DNA from: JBAZDC01 sp041654595
GTDB lineage: Bacteria > Pseudomonadota > Gammaproteobacteria > Burkholderiales > Burkholderiaceae_B
Length of the DNA stretch: 18,943 nt
Reading direction: 5' to 3'
Assembly: GCA_964551305.1 (NCBI GenBank)
Contig: CAZKBT010000063.1
Location: forward strand, 1-18,943
Shown: one piece after another, positions 7,226 through 14,700 of the stretch
Layout: each line of letters starts with the position of its first letter
Numbering within the stretch: the first letter of the stretch is position 1
Notes under the pieces: generated by a model
The model's input: the letters and a program-made list of their open reading frames with translations, nothing else
Database searches by the model: none
Told to the model about the DNA's origin: nothing
Position numbers and translations under genes: made by a program

Positions 7226-7919
7226 CGGCATGCTCCTCGGCGCACATGTCCAGATACTGATCGGCGATCCGCGTCCTTACGCCCTCTTCGTGCGAGATGG
7301 CGATCAGCGCCGAGCCGGCCGCCTTGGCTTCGGCGATCAGGTCGAGCACGACGTCGCGATTGGCCTGGTCCAGCGACGCCGTCGGCTCGTCCAGCAGCAT
7401 CAGGGGCCAGTCCACCATGAAGCTACGCGCGATATTGACGCGTTGCTGCTCGCCTCCCGAGAACGTGCCCGGCGCCAAAGGCAATAGCGCCTCGCCGATA
7501 TTCAGGCGCCGCAGCAGCTCCCGGGCGCGCGACTCGGCCTTGGCCGCCGTCATGCCGCGTTGCAGGGCGGGCTCCATGACCACGTCCAGGCAGGCGACGC
7601 GGGGGATGACGCGCAGAAATTGACTGACGTAGCCCATGGTCCGGCGGCGAACGTCGAGGATGGTGCGCGGCTCGGCGCCAACCAGCTCCAGCGGCCGCCC
7701 TTCATGGCGCACGCGTATGCTGCCGGTCATGGGACGGTAGTTGGCATACAAGGTGCGCAACAGCGTGGACTTTCCCGCGCCGGACCGTCCATGCAGAATC
7801 AGGCACCGGCCTGGCTGGACGTCGAAGCGGACCGTATCCAGCACGTCCAGAACGGCGCCGTTCTGCTGGTGCAGAACGAAGGTCTTGGACAGTCCGTTTA
7901 CTTCTATTACCGCATTCAT
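7218..7919 (-). CDS. phnL: C-P lyase system ABC-type protein PhnL
   Basis: PhnL is an ABC ATPase-like protein of the C-P lyase cluster. It is required together with PhnGHI for transferring the phosphonate onto the ribose of ATP. The 233-residue protein has Walker A GRSGAGKST (44-52), signature FSGGEQQ (153-159), Walker B LMLLDEP (173-179) and the switch His at 210. No membrane partner is encoded beside it, in keeping with its non-transport role. The ATG at 7917-7919 begins 10 bases after the phnK stop; a GAGG sits 8 bases upstream within that junction. Its 3' end overlaps phnM by 8 bases. PhnK is also an ABC protein, but the two are distinguished by sequence and gene order. Confidence 0.95.
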   Translation of the reverse strand: MNAVIEVNGLSKTFVLHQQNGAVLDVLDTVRFDVQPGRCLILHGRSGAGKSTLLRTLYANYRPMTGSIRVRHEGRPLELVGAEPRTILDVRRRTMGYVSQFLRVIPRVACLDVVMEPALQRGMTAAKAESRARELLRRLNIGEALLPLAPGTFSGGEQQRVNIARSFMVDWPLMLLDEPTASLDQANRDVVLDLIAEAKAAGSALIAISHEEGVRTRIADQYLDMCAEEHADA

Positions 7920-7929
7920 TTCATAAGCC

Positions 7930-8700
7930 TCAAGGTTGTAAGACCGACGACACCAGCAGCTGGGTGTACGGATGCTGCGGATCGTCCAGCACCTGATCCG
8001 TCAGGCCGCTTTCCACGACGCTCGAACGGCGCATGACCAGCAATCGATCCGCCAGCAGCCGCGCGACGGCCAGATCGTGGGTCACAATGATCACGGCCAG
8101 CCCCAGTTCGCGCACGATGCCGCGCAACAGGTCCAGCAGATGAGCTTGAACGGACACATCCAGTCCTCCGGTGGGCTCGTCCATGAAAACCAATCTGGGC
8201 TTGGAGACCAGATTGCGGGCGATTTGCAAGCGCTGCTGCATTCCGCCCGAGAACGTCCTGGGCAGATCGTCGACGCGCGCCGTATCTATCTCGACGTGCG
8301 CAAGCCAGTCGAGCGCCTGCCGGCGCAAGCGTCCGTAATGACGCTGTCCCTGCGCCATCAGGCGCTCACCGATGTTGGCTCCGGCCGAGACGTTCATCCT
8401 GAGGCCGTCGCGTGGATTCTGTTCCACGAATCCCCACTCCGTGCGCAACAAGGCGCGGCGCTGCGCTTCGGCGCACGCGTAAAGGTCGAGCTGCTCGCCG
8501 CCGGCCGAGACATAGTTGACGCGGCCGCGGTCGGGCCGCGCACGCCCCGCCAGCACGCCGAGCAAGGTGGACTTTCCGGATCCCGACTCGCCCACGATGC
8601 CCAGCACCTCGCCGGCGTGCAGATCGAACGACACGCCCTGGCAACCCTTGTCCGCGCCGTACAGCAACGTCAGATCATCGACGGATAACAAGGTAGTCAT
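7930..8700 (-). CDS. phnK: C-P lyase core-associated ATPase PhnK
   Basis: PhnK is an ABC-type ATPase that docks on the PhnGHIJ core complex and is needed for phosphonate use. The 256-residue protein has Walker A GESGSGKST (37-45), signature FSGGMQQ (150-156), Walker B RLVFMDEP (169-176) and H208. The C-terminal DDPQHPYTQLL stretch is shared with oligopeptide-type ATPases, from which PhnK is recognised by context and by its close match along the whole length. The start ATG overlaps the phnJ stop as ATGA (8697-8700). A much longer open frame continues upstream to 8841 but lies inside phnJ and is not used. Length is close to the roughly 252 residues of E. coli PhnK. Confidence 0.95.
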   Translation of the reverse strand: MTTLLSVDDLTLLYGADKGCQGVSFDLHAGEVLGIVGESGSGKSTLLGVLAGRARPDRGRVNYVSAGGEQLDLYACAEAQRRALLRTEWGFVEQNPRDGLRMNVSAGANIGERLMAQGQRHYGRLRRQALDWLAHVEIDTARVDDLPRTFSGGMQQRLQIARNLVSKPRLVFMDEPTGGLDVSVQAHLLDLLRGIVRELGLAVIIVTHDLAVARLLADRLLVMRRSSVVESGLTDQVLDDPQHPYTQLLVSSVLQP

Positions 8701-9593
8701 GCCTGCTCCTGTTGCTGGGCGCATCGCTGGCCGCAATAATCGGTATCCGAGCAGATGAACTGGCGCGTGCCCTCGTCGTCGACGATCAGCTCGTCCAGGT
8801 AGGATTCGCGGCTGCCGCAGAATGCGCAGCAGGCGTCCCACGCGGGCAACTCGAAAGGATGGTCTTCGAAATCCAGGCTGACGACGCTCGTATAAGGCGG
8901 CACGGCGTACAGGCGCTTTTCACGCCCCGCGCCGAACAGCATCAAGGCCGGGCTTTGGTGCAGTTTGGGGTTGTCGAACTTAGGAATCGGCGAAGGATCC
9001 ATCACATAACGTCCATCGACCATCACGGGATAGGCATAGGTGGTGGCGATATGGCCGTGCAGCGCGATGTCCTCATAGAGCTTGACGTGCATGACGCCAT
9101 AGTCGTTCAACGCATGCATGGCTTTGGTCTGCGTCTCGGACGGCTCGATGAAGCGCAACGGCTCGGGAATGGGTACCTGGAATACGAGCGTCTGGCCCTG
9201 CCGCAACGGTATTTCAGGAATGCGATGCCTTGTCTGGATGACCGTGGCCTGGCGCGTCGACTCTGTCGTCTCCACCCCGGCGGTGCGATGAAAGAAGCGC
9301 CGTATGGATACGGCATTGGTCGTATCGTCCGCACCCTGGTCGATCACTTTAAGCACGTCGTCGGGCCCCAATATAGCGGCCGTCACTTGCATGCCTCCGG
9401 TGCCCCAGCCGTACGGCAACGGCATTTCGCGCCCGGAAAACGGCACCTGGTAACCCGGAATGGATACCGCTTTGAGCAGGCCGCGGCGCAAAGCGCGCTT
9501 GGTCTGTTCATCCAAGTAGGCAAAGTTGTAGGCTTCGGAAATATCGCCGGTCTCTTGAATCCGGCGACCTCCGGTAGAGCATGCCTGCGTCAT
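8697..9593 (-). CDS. phnJ: Alpha-D-ribose 1-methylphosphonate 5-phosphate C-P-lyase PhnJ
   Basis: PhnJ is the radical SAM enzyme that breaks the carbon-phosphorus bond, releasing the alkane (methane from methylphosphonate) and the cyclic ribose phosphate. Four cysteines, C256, C259, C281 and C287, have exactly the spacing of E. coli C241, C244, C266 and C272, three holding the iron-sulfur cluster and the last acting in the radical step. G47 in IPGYQVP corresponds to the glycyl radical residue G32. The protein is 298 residues, with about 15 more at the N-terminus than the E. coli protein. The ATG at 9593 overlaps the phnI stop as ATGA. The match to E. coli PhnJ, from memory, runs through the entire length, including DQGADDTTNAVS and IPEPLRFIEP. 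Confidence 0.97.
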   Translation of the reverse strand: MTQACSTGGRRIQETGDISEAYNFAYLDEQTKRALRRGLLKAVSIPGYQVPFSGREMPLPYGWGTGGMQVTAAILGPDDVLKVIDQGADDTTNAVSIRRFFHRTAGVETTESTRQATVIQTRHRIPEIPLRQGQTLVFQVPIPEPLRFIEPSETQTKAMHALNDYGVMHVKLYEDIALHGHIATTYAYPVMVDGRYVMDPSPIPKFDNPKLHQSPALMLFGAGREKRLYAVPPYTSVVSLDFEDHPFELPAWDACCAFCGSRESYLDELIVDDEGTRQFICSDTDYCGQRCAQQQEQA

Positions 9594-10711
9594 ACCTGTG
9601 TCTCCATGTTGGATTGCGCCGCTTCGCGACGCAAAGTTCGGATCAGATCCAGCTCGGACTGGAAGTCGACGTAATGGGGCAACTTCAAGTGCGATACGAA
9701 ACCCGAGGACTCGACGTTGTCGCAATGCATCAATACGAACTCCTCCTGCTGCGCCACCGACGTTACGTCTTCACCGTACTCGTCCGCGCGCAAGGCGCGA
9801 TCGACCAGGGCCATCGCCATCGCCTTGCGCTCCGCATGGCCGAAAGCCAGGCCATATCCCCGAGTAAACTGGGCGGGCTCGCTTTTATTTCCGACGAACT
9901 GGTTGATCATGTCGCATTCGCTGACCTCGACCGAAGCGATGGAGACGGCGAAACCCAATTCGGGCGGCTCGATCCACACATCCACGTCGCCAATGCGAAT
10001 TTCGCCCGCGAACGGATGGTTGCGACCATATCCCCGCTGCGTCGAATAGGCCAGCGCCAGCAGAAAGCCTTCATCGCCGCGCGCCAGGCATTGCAGGCGC
10101 TGTGATCGGTTGCTCGGGAAATCGAGCGGATCGCGCGTGATGTCCGAAGCGGGAATCTGGGCATCCTTCTCTTCCTGGATCAGCCCTTCCCGTACCAGCT
10201 GCGCGGTCACGCGTGGGCAATCCCGTCCGAGTTCCACAGGTTCGACAGCGCCGGACGCCGCTTGCTCTTCGCCCGCCATCGTCGGCCGAGCGCAGCAGGC
10301 ATGCTCGTCCAACAAGGAAAAATCCAGCAATCGATGGGTGTAATCGAAGGTGGCGCCAAGCCGCTGTCCGCCGGGCACGTCCTTGAACACGGCTGAAATG
10401 CGGCGTTGCACATCCATGCTCGAAGTATCCACGGGCAAGCTGCTCAGAAAGCGCGGCAAGGTCGTCCTATAGGCGCGCAGCAGGAAAATGGCTTCCGTCA
10501 GATCGCCCGCCGCCTGCTTGATCGCCAGGGCGGCAAGCTGTTCGTCATATAAGGCCCCTTCGTTCATCACGCGAGCCACGGCAAAAGAAAGCTGTTGGCG
10601 GATCTGCTCCACGCCAAGCTCGGCCAGTCCCGTATCGCCGCGCCGTTTCCGCGCCAGAAGCGCATGCGCTTGGTCGATGGCCTGCTCACCACCTTTCACC
10701 GCTACATACAT
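9590..10711 (-). CDS. phnI: C-P lyase core subunit PhnI (nucleosidase/phosphonate transferase)
   Basis: PhnI, with PhnG, PhnH and PhnL, replaces the adenine of ATP with the phosphonate to give ribose 1-alkylphosphonate 5-triphosphate; it is a core subunit of the PhnGHIJ complex. The protein is 373 residues from the ATG at 10711, against 354 in E. coli. H341 and H346 in SHLKLPH have the same spacing as the zinc-binding pair in E. coli PhnI (H328/H333, recalled). Other family-like blocks are ATFDYTHRLLDFSLLDEH, FALAYSTQRGYGRNHPF-like residues around 265-285 and SECDMINQF. The start lies inside the phnH 3' end (10-base overlap) behind a GAGGAGG. The open frame runs on to 11152 but that part is antisense-like sequence over phnH and is not counted. 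Confidence 0.95.
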   Translation of the reverse strand: MYVAVKGGEQAIDQAHALLARKRRGDTGLAELGVEQIRQQLSFAVARVMNEGALYDEQLAALAIKQAAGDLTEAIFLLRAYRTTLPRFLSSLPVDTSSMDVQRRISAVFKDVPGGQRLGATFDYTHRLLDFSLLDEHACCARPTMAGEEQAASGAVEPVELGRDCPRVTAQLVREGLIQEEKDAQIPASDITRDPLDFPSNRSQRLQCLARGDEGFLLALAYSTQRGYGRNHPFAGEIRIGDVDVWIEPPELGFAVSIASVEVSECDMINQFVGNKSEPAQFTRGYGLAFGHAERKAMAMALVDRALRADEYGEDVTSVAQQEEFVLMHCDNVESSGFVSHLKLPHYVDFQSELDLIRTLRREAAQSNMETQV

Positions 10712-11352
10712 GATGCTTCCTCCTCGATCGGACAAATCACGCGAGTACTGCGCGGCAAGGCGAGCAGGCTGTCGCCCGCCGTAAAAATGAAATCCAGTCC
10801 ACGCGGGAATGCGCGGCCGGCTTTTCGCTCGAGGAATAGGCTCTTTGGCACGGGCAATGTGACTTTTCGCTGCCCGTCGACGCCCGGGCCGCGCCATACG
10901 CCCGGCTGTCCGCCGGACAGCGCCGGCAACTGGGCAATGATGGTGCAGGACCGGTCCGGATCGCGATCGCTGCCGGGATCGAAGCCGGATACGTCGTGCA
11001 GGTCGGCTTCGCTCAGCAAAGCGAACTGGGCTTGCTCGCGGCTGGATACAAAGGGACTTGCGCAATGAAAGGACAGGTTCGCGCGCAAAGCCGGCGTATC
11101 CAGCAAGCGGCTGACCCAGACCGGCGTTGCGCTGTCCAGCAAGGTCAGGCACAAAGCATAGGTGGCGGGATGCAAGCCCTTTAGCTCAGGCGGATTCGGC
11201 ACGCCGTGCACCGTGCCGGGCTCGGACATGGCCGACAAGGCCAAACGAAATACACGCTGCGATTGCGTGACGGCATCGTCGAATCCGCCAACCAGAAGAT
11301 GATCGGCGACATGCCCTGCGGAGCCCGCTTGCTTCATCATGATAGTTGCCAT
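10702..11352 (-). CDS. phnH: C-P lyase core subunit PhnH
   Basis: PhnH is a small subunit of the PhnGHIJ core complex, related in fold to PLP-dependent transferases but without the cofactor-binding lysine function; it helps build the ribose-phosphonate intermediate. The 216-residue product has typical segments GGFDDAVTQSQRVFRLALSA, MSEPGTVH and, near the end, FPRGLDFIFTAGDSLLALPRST. The ATG at 11352 shares its A with the phnG stop (TGATG) and is preceded by GGGGAGG at close spacing; a TTG one codon upstream is also in frame but less likely. Its 3' end overlaps the phnI start by 10 bases. It is somewhat longer than the 194-residue E. coli protein. Confidence 0.93.
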   Translation of the reverse strand: MATIMMKQAGSAGHVADHLLVGGFDDAVTQSQRVFRLALSAMSEPGTVHGVPNPPELKGLHPATYALCLTLLDSATPVWVSRLLDTPALRANLSFHCASPFVSSREQAQFALLSEADLHDVSGFDPGSDRDPDRSCTIIAQLPALSGGQPGVWRGPGVDGQRKVTLPVPKSLFLERKAGRAFPRGLDFIFTAGDSLLALPRSTRVICPIEEEASCM

Positions 11353-11813
11353 CAATCCTCCCCTCGCACCAGCGTGGAGAACCGCACGCGCGTTTGCGCG
11401 CTGCGTTCGGCCTTCTCGGCGCGCTCGCGCCGCTGCGCCTTGGCCATGGGCCGCACCAGTCTCTGCATCCAGGTTTCGTGCTCGGGACCTTGCAGGTGCG
11501 CATCCGCCAACGCGGCCAGTTCCGCTCTGCGCAGCTGGCGCCCGGCCACATAGCTGTATCCGAGCGTGCCCTGCGCCAACTTGACGACACAGCGCGTGAC
11601 GGTCATTTCACCGAGATTGAACGCCTGGCCGTCCCCGCCGGCGCGAGCCCGCACCATCACCATGCCGACTTGCGCCGGACGCAAGCGCTCATAGGGCTGA
11701 GCCTGCAATAGCTCGGCGTGCTCATCCAACTGCTCACCGGTTCTGGCCAATACGGCCATCCAGTGCTGACGCAACGACATATCGCCTGTCTGTGCGTGCT
11801 CATGCTGCTGCAT
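11352..11813 (-). CDS. phnG: C-P lyase core subunit PhnG
   Basis: PhnG is the small helical-beta subunit of the core complex that pairs with PhnI. The 153-residue product, close to E. coli's 150, has the characteristic run QHWMAVLAR (17-25), FNLGEMTVTRC (65-75) and GYSYVAGR (85-92). The ATG at 11811-11813 has CAGGAG 6 bases upstream. The same frame is open for another 229 codons upstream, but that stretch lies over phnE and encodes nothing family-like. The stop overlaps the phnH start by one base. It follows an 89-base spacer after phnE holding possible mRNA hairpins, so it begins the lyase half of the operon. Confidence 0.94.
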   Translation of the reverse strand: MQQHEHAQTGDMSLRQHWMAVLARTGEQLDEHAELLQAQPYERLRPAQVGMVMVRARAGGDGQAFNLGEMTVTRCVVKLAQGTLGYSYVAGRQLRRAELAALADAHLQGPEHETWMQRLVRPMAKAQRRERAEKAERSAQTRVRFSTLVRGED

Positions 11814-11837
11814 GCCATTCTCCTGAAACAAAATAAA

Positions 11838-11867
11838 GCCGGTTTCGGCGTCCGTCCCCCCGGGACG
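11838..11867 (-). promoter_or_regulatory. Tandem hairpins in the phnE-phnG spacer (possible attenuator or processing site)
   Basis: Reading the minus strand, CGTCCC-GGG-GGGACG (11867-11853) forms a perfect 6-bp GC stem. It is followed by GCCG-AAAC-CGGC (11849-11838), a 4-bp stem that runs into a T-rich stretch (TTTATTTTGTTT) just before the phnG ribosome site. Together they could slow or end some transcripts, or protect the transporter mRNA. The second stem is too short to be a confident terminator. Confidence 0.4.
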
Positions 11868-11902
11868 AGGCGACCCCAAGCTCGGATCCGCAAGCGGAAA
11901 AA

Positions 11903-12694
11903 TCAAATGAACTGCTTGCGCAAGCGCTGGGACAGTATGTCGATCACGCTGACGAAAACAATGATGATGATCAGGATCGCGCAGGTCTGGGCCATCTGAA
12001 ATCCGCGGATGGCCTCCCACAAGATCACCCCGATGCCGCCGGCTCCCACCATGCCCACCACCGTCGCCGAACGCACATTCGACTCGAAGCGGTACAGGGC
12101 ATAGGAAATCCATAAAGGCATGACCTGAGGGATGACGCCGAAAATCACTTCCTGCATGGCGCTGGCGCCCGAAGCGCGCACGCCTTCGACCGGCCCGTTG
12201 TCGATCGCCTCGACGGCTTCGGCGAAAAGCTTGGCCAACACGCCCGTGGTGCCGATGAATAAAGCCATGACGCCGGCGAACGGCCCCAGTCCGACCGCCA
12301 CGACGAACAGCATGGCGAACACCATCTCGTTGATCGACCTGAAGGCATCCATGACGCGGCGTACCGGTTGACACAGCCACCAGGGCGTGATGTTCTCCGA
12401 ACAGAGAATGCCGAGCGGAATCGAACTCACGACGGCCAGCGCGGTGCCCCATAGCGCAATCTGCACAGTGATCAGCATTTCGCTGAGGTAGAGCCGCCAA
12501 TAGCGAAAGTCCGGCGGAAAAAAATCCGCCAGGAATTCACGCATATTGCCGGAATCGCGCCAGAGCATGCCCGGATTGATTTCCGCCCCATTCCAGGACC
12601 AAGCCAACAACAACGCCAGGATCAGCCACCATGCCGTGGTCTTCCAGGAACGCGCCGGCGGCTGCGCCGGTGCGATGCCGTTCATTGCTGCCAT
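11903..12694 (-). CDS. phnE: Phosphonate ABC transporter permease PhnE
   Basis: PhnE is the inner-membrane channel of the phosphonate importer; it would dimerise and couple to PhnC. The 263-residue protein has about six hydrophobic segments (near 19-35, 72-97, 122-147, 190-201, 211-227 and 234-253). The permease EAA loop is at about 159-190, EAVEAIDNGPVEGVRASGAS leading to IPQVMP, where the ATPase docks. An in-frame ATG at 12685 is an alternative to 12694; neither has a clear ribosome site. It starts 44 bases after the phnD stop. Only one phnE is present, and it is complete, unlike the frameshifted copy found in E. coli K-12. Confidence 0.93.
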   Translation of the reverse strand: MAAMNGIAPAQPPARSWKTTAWWLILALLLAWSWNGAEINPGMLWRDSGNMREFLADFFPPDFRYWRLYLSEMLITVQIALWGTALAVVSSIPLGILCSENITPWWLCQPVRRVMDAFRSINEMVFAMLFVVAVGLGPFAGVMALFIGTTGVLAKLFAEAVEAIDNGPVEGVRASGASAMQEVIFGVIPQVMPLWISYALYRFESNVRSATVVGMVGAGGIGVILWEAIRGFQMAQTCAILIIIIVFVSVIDILSQRLRKQFI

Positions 12695-12738
12695 AAGTAC
12701 GCGATCCGTTTCATCTGATGGACAATGAACACGGACAG

Positions 12739-13743
12739 TCAGCCCGCGTTGGCCGCCGCCTTCGGGCGTTCAGCCAAGCGGGCTTGAAGCTGCTCCAGCT
12801 TCTGATCGATGGCCTTCAGACGCTCCGCCTTCTCGGCTTCGCCGAAGGTCGTGTCCGCGATCAGTTGAGTGCGTGCCTTGAACAACTCCAGTTGGCGGAT
12901 GGGCAGCAGTTGATCGTTGTCCGACTTGCGGAACTTGCCCCACTGCAGTCCAGCCAGCACTTTCATTTCCGCATCGTTCTCGCCATAGGTGGTGAAGAAC
13001 GCCATGAGCTTGGCTTTCGCCTCGTCGGGCAGGCTGGTGCGCCACACGATGGGATCGCTCGGTATCAAGGGCGAGCGCCAGATTTCCTTGATCTCCGCCG
13101 CCTTGGCCGGATTGGTCTGCTGCAGGCGGTCCATGCCTTCGGTATTGAAGGTGGCCACGTCCACTTGCTTGTTGGCCACGCTCAGCGCATTCACCTCATG
13201 GCTGGCATTCAAAGTCCGCTTGAATATCTTGACGGGATCGACATTGTTCTGTGCGAATACATAGTATCCGGGCACCAGATAGCCAGACGTCGAATTGGGA
13301 TCGCCGTTGCCGAAGCTCAAGTCCTTGGCATTCTTGAGCATGTCCTGGACGGAATTGATGGGGCTGTCCTTGTGCGCGACCAGCAGGCTCCAATAGCCCG
13401 GATCGCCATTGGCCGCGACGGTTTGCGCAATGACCTCTCCGCCCGCGCGATCCACGGCCTCCATGGCCGATTTGTTTCCATACCAGGCCACGTCCACCTT
13501 ATTGAAGCGCATGCCCTGGATGATGCCCGCGTAGTCTGGAGCGAAAAAGGCGTTGACCTTGTAGCCGGTCCGTTTACTCATGTCGGCCAGGAATGGCTCC
13601 CAGAGCACTTTCTGATTGCTCGAGGACTCGGTCGAAATAATGCCGAAATTGATTTCCTTGATCCCCTGCTCTTGAGCGGAAGCCAGTCCGCACACGCCTA
13701 GCAAAGCCGTGCACAACAACGTGCGACGAATGGTATTGATCAT
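12739..13743 (-). CDS. phnD: Phosphonate-binding periplasmic protein PhnD
   Basis: PhnD captures phosphonates in the periplasm and hands them to PhnE. The 334-residue precursor has a Sec signal peptide of about 23 residues (basic MINTIRR, hydrophobic core, ASA before Gln24); the Cys in the core does not form a proper lipobox. The mature part starts with KEINFGIISTESSSNQK, a characteristic beginning, followed by the ligand-site-like blocks FAPDYAGIIQGMRFNKVDVAWYGNKSA and SFGNGDPNSTSGYLVP. The ATG at 13743 has CAGGAG 8 bases upstream, one of the stronger ribosome sites in the operon, fitting the high demand for a binding protein. The C-terminus ends in a Glu/Lys/Ala-rich helix. Preferred substrate cannot be told from sequence. 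Confidence 0.95.
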   Translation of the reverse strand: MINTIRRTLLCTALLGVCGLASAQEQGIKEINFGIISTESSSNQKVLWEPFLADMSKRTGYKVNAFFAPDYAGIIQGMRFNKVDVAWYGNKSAMEAVDRAGGEVIAQTVAANGDPGYWSLLVAHKDSPINSVQDMLKNAKDLSFGNGDPNSTSGYLVPGYYVFAQNNVDPVKIFKRTLNASHEVNALSVANKQVDVATFNTEGMDRLQQTNPAKAAEIKEIWRSPLIPSDPIVWRTSLPDEAKAKLMAFFTTYGENDAEMKVLAGLQWGKFRKSDNDQLLPIRQLELFKARTQLIADTTFGEAEKAERLKAIDQKLEQLQARLAERPKAAANAG

Positions 13744-13769
13744 ATGAATAACTCCTGTTTTCTAGTGCC

Positions 13770-13787
13770 GGCCCGCCCATGCAGGCC
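13770..13787 (-). promoter_or_regulatory. Hairpin in the phnC-phnD spacer
   Basis: On the minus strand GGCCTGC and GGCGGGCC arms form a 7-bp stem with one G-T pair and a 4-base loop. It lies 26 bases upstream of the phnD ATG. No T-run follows, so it is more likely an mRNA processing or stability element than a terminator. Such a hairpin could help raise phnD output over phnC. Confidence 0.4.
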
Positions 13788-13818
13788 GTGGATGGAACGC
13801 TCGGTCGATGAAATGAGA

Positions 13819-14652
13819 TCAGGCCGCCGCCAGGGCGACCGGAGACAGCACGGATTGCCCGGCACGATCGGGCATGACCAGCGACAGATCCAGATCGCCG
13901 CCATACAAATCGTTGAGGAACTTGCCGTTCAGCGCATGCACCGAGCCGTCGAAATGAATGCGGCCGTTCTTGAGCGCCACCACGCGCTCGCAATAGCGCA
14001 TGGCATAGTCGACTTGATGCAAGGTGACGACGACGGTCTTGCCGTCCTTCTCGTTGATGTCGGCCAGTATTTCCATGACCTTGCGCGCCGACTCGGGATC
14101 CAGCGATGCGATGGGCTCGTCCGCCAGGATGACCTGCGCCTGCTGGCACAAGGCCCGGGCAATAGCGACGCGCTGCTGCTGCCCGCCGGACAGTGTCGAC
14201 GCGCGCCGATGCGCATGCTCGGCTAAGCCCACGCGCTCGAGCGCGGCCATGGCGCGACTCTTTTCTTCTTGACTGAACAAGCCCAGGCAGCCGCGCCAAC
14301 GCGGCATTCGGCCCAGGCAACCTATCAGCACATTGGTCAGGACGCTGAGCCGTCCGACCAGATTGAATTGCTGGAAGATGTAGCCGATGTCGGCTCGCAG
14401 GCGGCGCACCTGGCGATCCAGGCGGCCGCCGGCCTGCACCATGCGTCCCAGCACCTGGACCACGCCGTCCTGGTGTCGATCGCTGCACGCCAGCCCGGAA
14501 AGCTGACGCATCAACGTGGACTTGCCGGAGCCCGACGCGCCGATCAGAGCCACCATCTGGCCGGCACCGACATCCAAAGCCAGGTTGTAAAGAACCTGCT
14601 TGCCTCCGAAGCTTTTATTCAGGTGCTTTACGCCGATTACCGTCGTTTTCAT
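13819..14652 (-). CDS. phnC: Phosphonate ABC transporter ATP-binding protein PhnC
   Basis: PhnC powers phosphonate import by PhnDE. The 277-residue protein has Walker A GASGSGKST (38-46), a Q-loop Gln near 94, signature LSGGQQQ (154-160), Walker B VILADEP (174-180) and switch His 212. ASLDPESARKVM is a phosphonate-importer type D-loop region. The ATG at 14652 is chosen because AAGGA lies 9 bases upstream; ATG 14661 has that AAGGA directly against it, and GTG 14688 would lengthen the protein past the likely transcription start. It is the first gene of the phn operon, lies directly behind a Pho-box promoter, and is separated from phnD by 75 bases. Phosphate-starvation control is inferred from that promoter. 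Confidence 0.93.
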   Translation of the reverse strand: MKTTVIGVKHLNKSFGGKQVLYNLALDVGAGQMVALIGASGSGKSTLMRQLSGLACSDRHQDGVVQVLGRMVQAGGRLDRQVRRLRADIGYIFQQFNLVGRLSVLTNVLIGCLGRMPRWRGCLGLFSQEEKSRAMAALERVGLAEHAHRRASTLSGGQQQRVAIARALCQQAQVILADEPIASLDPESARKVMEILADINEKDGKTVVVTLHQVDYAMRYCERVVALKNGRIHFDGSVHALNGKFLNDLYGGDLDLSLVMPDRAGQSVLSPVALAAA

Positions 14653-14653
14653 A

Positions 14654-14699
14654 CTCGTCATTCCTTGGCGGCAGCGAAAGCCGCTCACGTAATGACGAG
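14654..14699. repeat. Nested inverted repeat over the phnC leader
   Basis: CTCGTCATT at 14654-14662 and AATGACGAG at 14691-14699 are perfect 9-bp inverted arms separated by 28 bases. Inside them, GCGGC (14668-14672) and GCCGC (14680-14684) form a second inverted pair with almost the same centre. The phnC ribosome site AAGGA lies where the outer arm meets the inner loop. The predicted transcription start lies within the outer right arm, so this may act as a DNA site, as an RNA hairpin near the start codon, or both. Confidence 0.5.
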
Positions 14700-14700
14700 A

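Noticed and set aside
8712..9674. Long plus-strand open frame (320 codons) opposite phnJ
   Set aside because: It is fully antisense to phnJ, which is conserved throughout; such frames are common in GC-rich coding DNA, and the translation shows no family features.
10712..11152. Upstream extension of the phnI frame (147 codons)
   Set aside because: It lies over phnH, adds nothing family-like, and the ATG at 10711 has a strong ribosome site and gives the right N-terminus.
11884..11902. CCGC-AA-GCGG stem just after the phnE stop as a terminator
   Set aside because: On the transcribed strand the T-run comes before the stem, not after it, and the loop is only two bases.
11814..12500. Upstream extension of the phnG frame (229 codons), a possible fusion
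   Set aside because: It overlaps phnE in another frame; phnG starts with a good CAGGAG at 11813 and normal length.
12718..13701. Plus-strand open frame (327 codons) opposite phnD
   Set aside because: Antisense to a complete, well-supported phnD; no recognisable domain.
14653..14688. GTG start at 14688 or ATG at 14661 for phnC
   Set aside because: The GTG lies within or next to the expected transcription start; the ATG at 14661 has its ribosome site with no spacing. The ATG at 14652 fits better.
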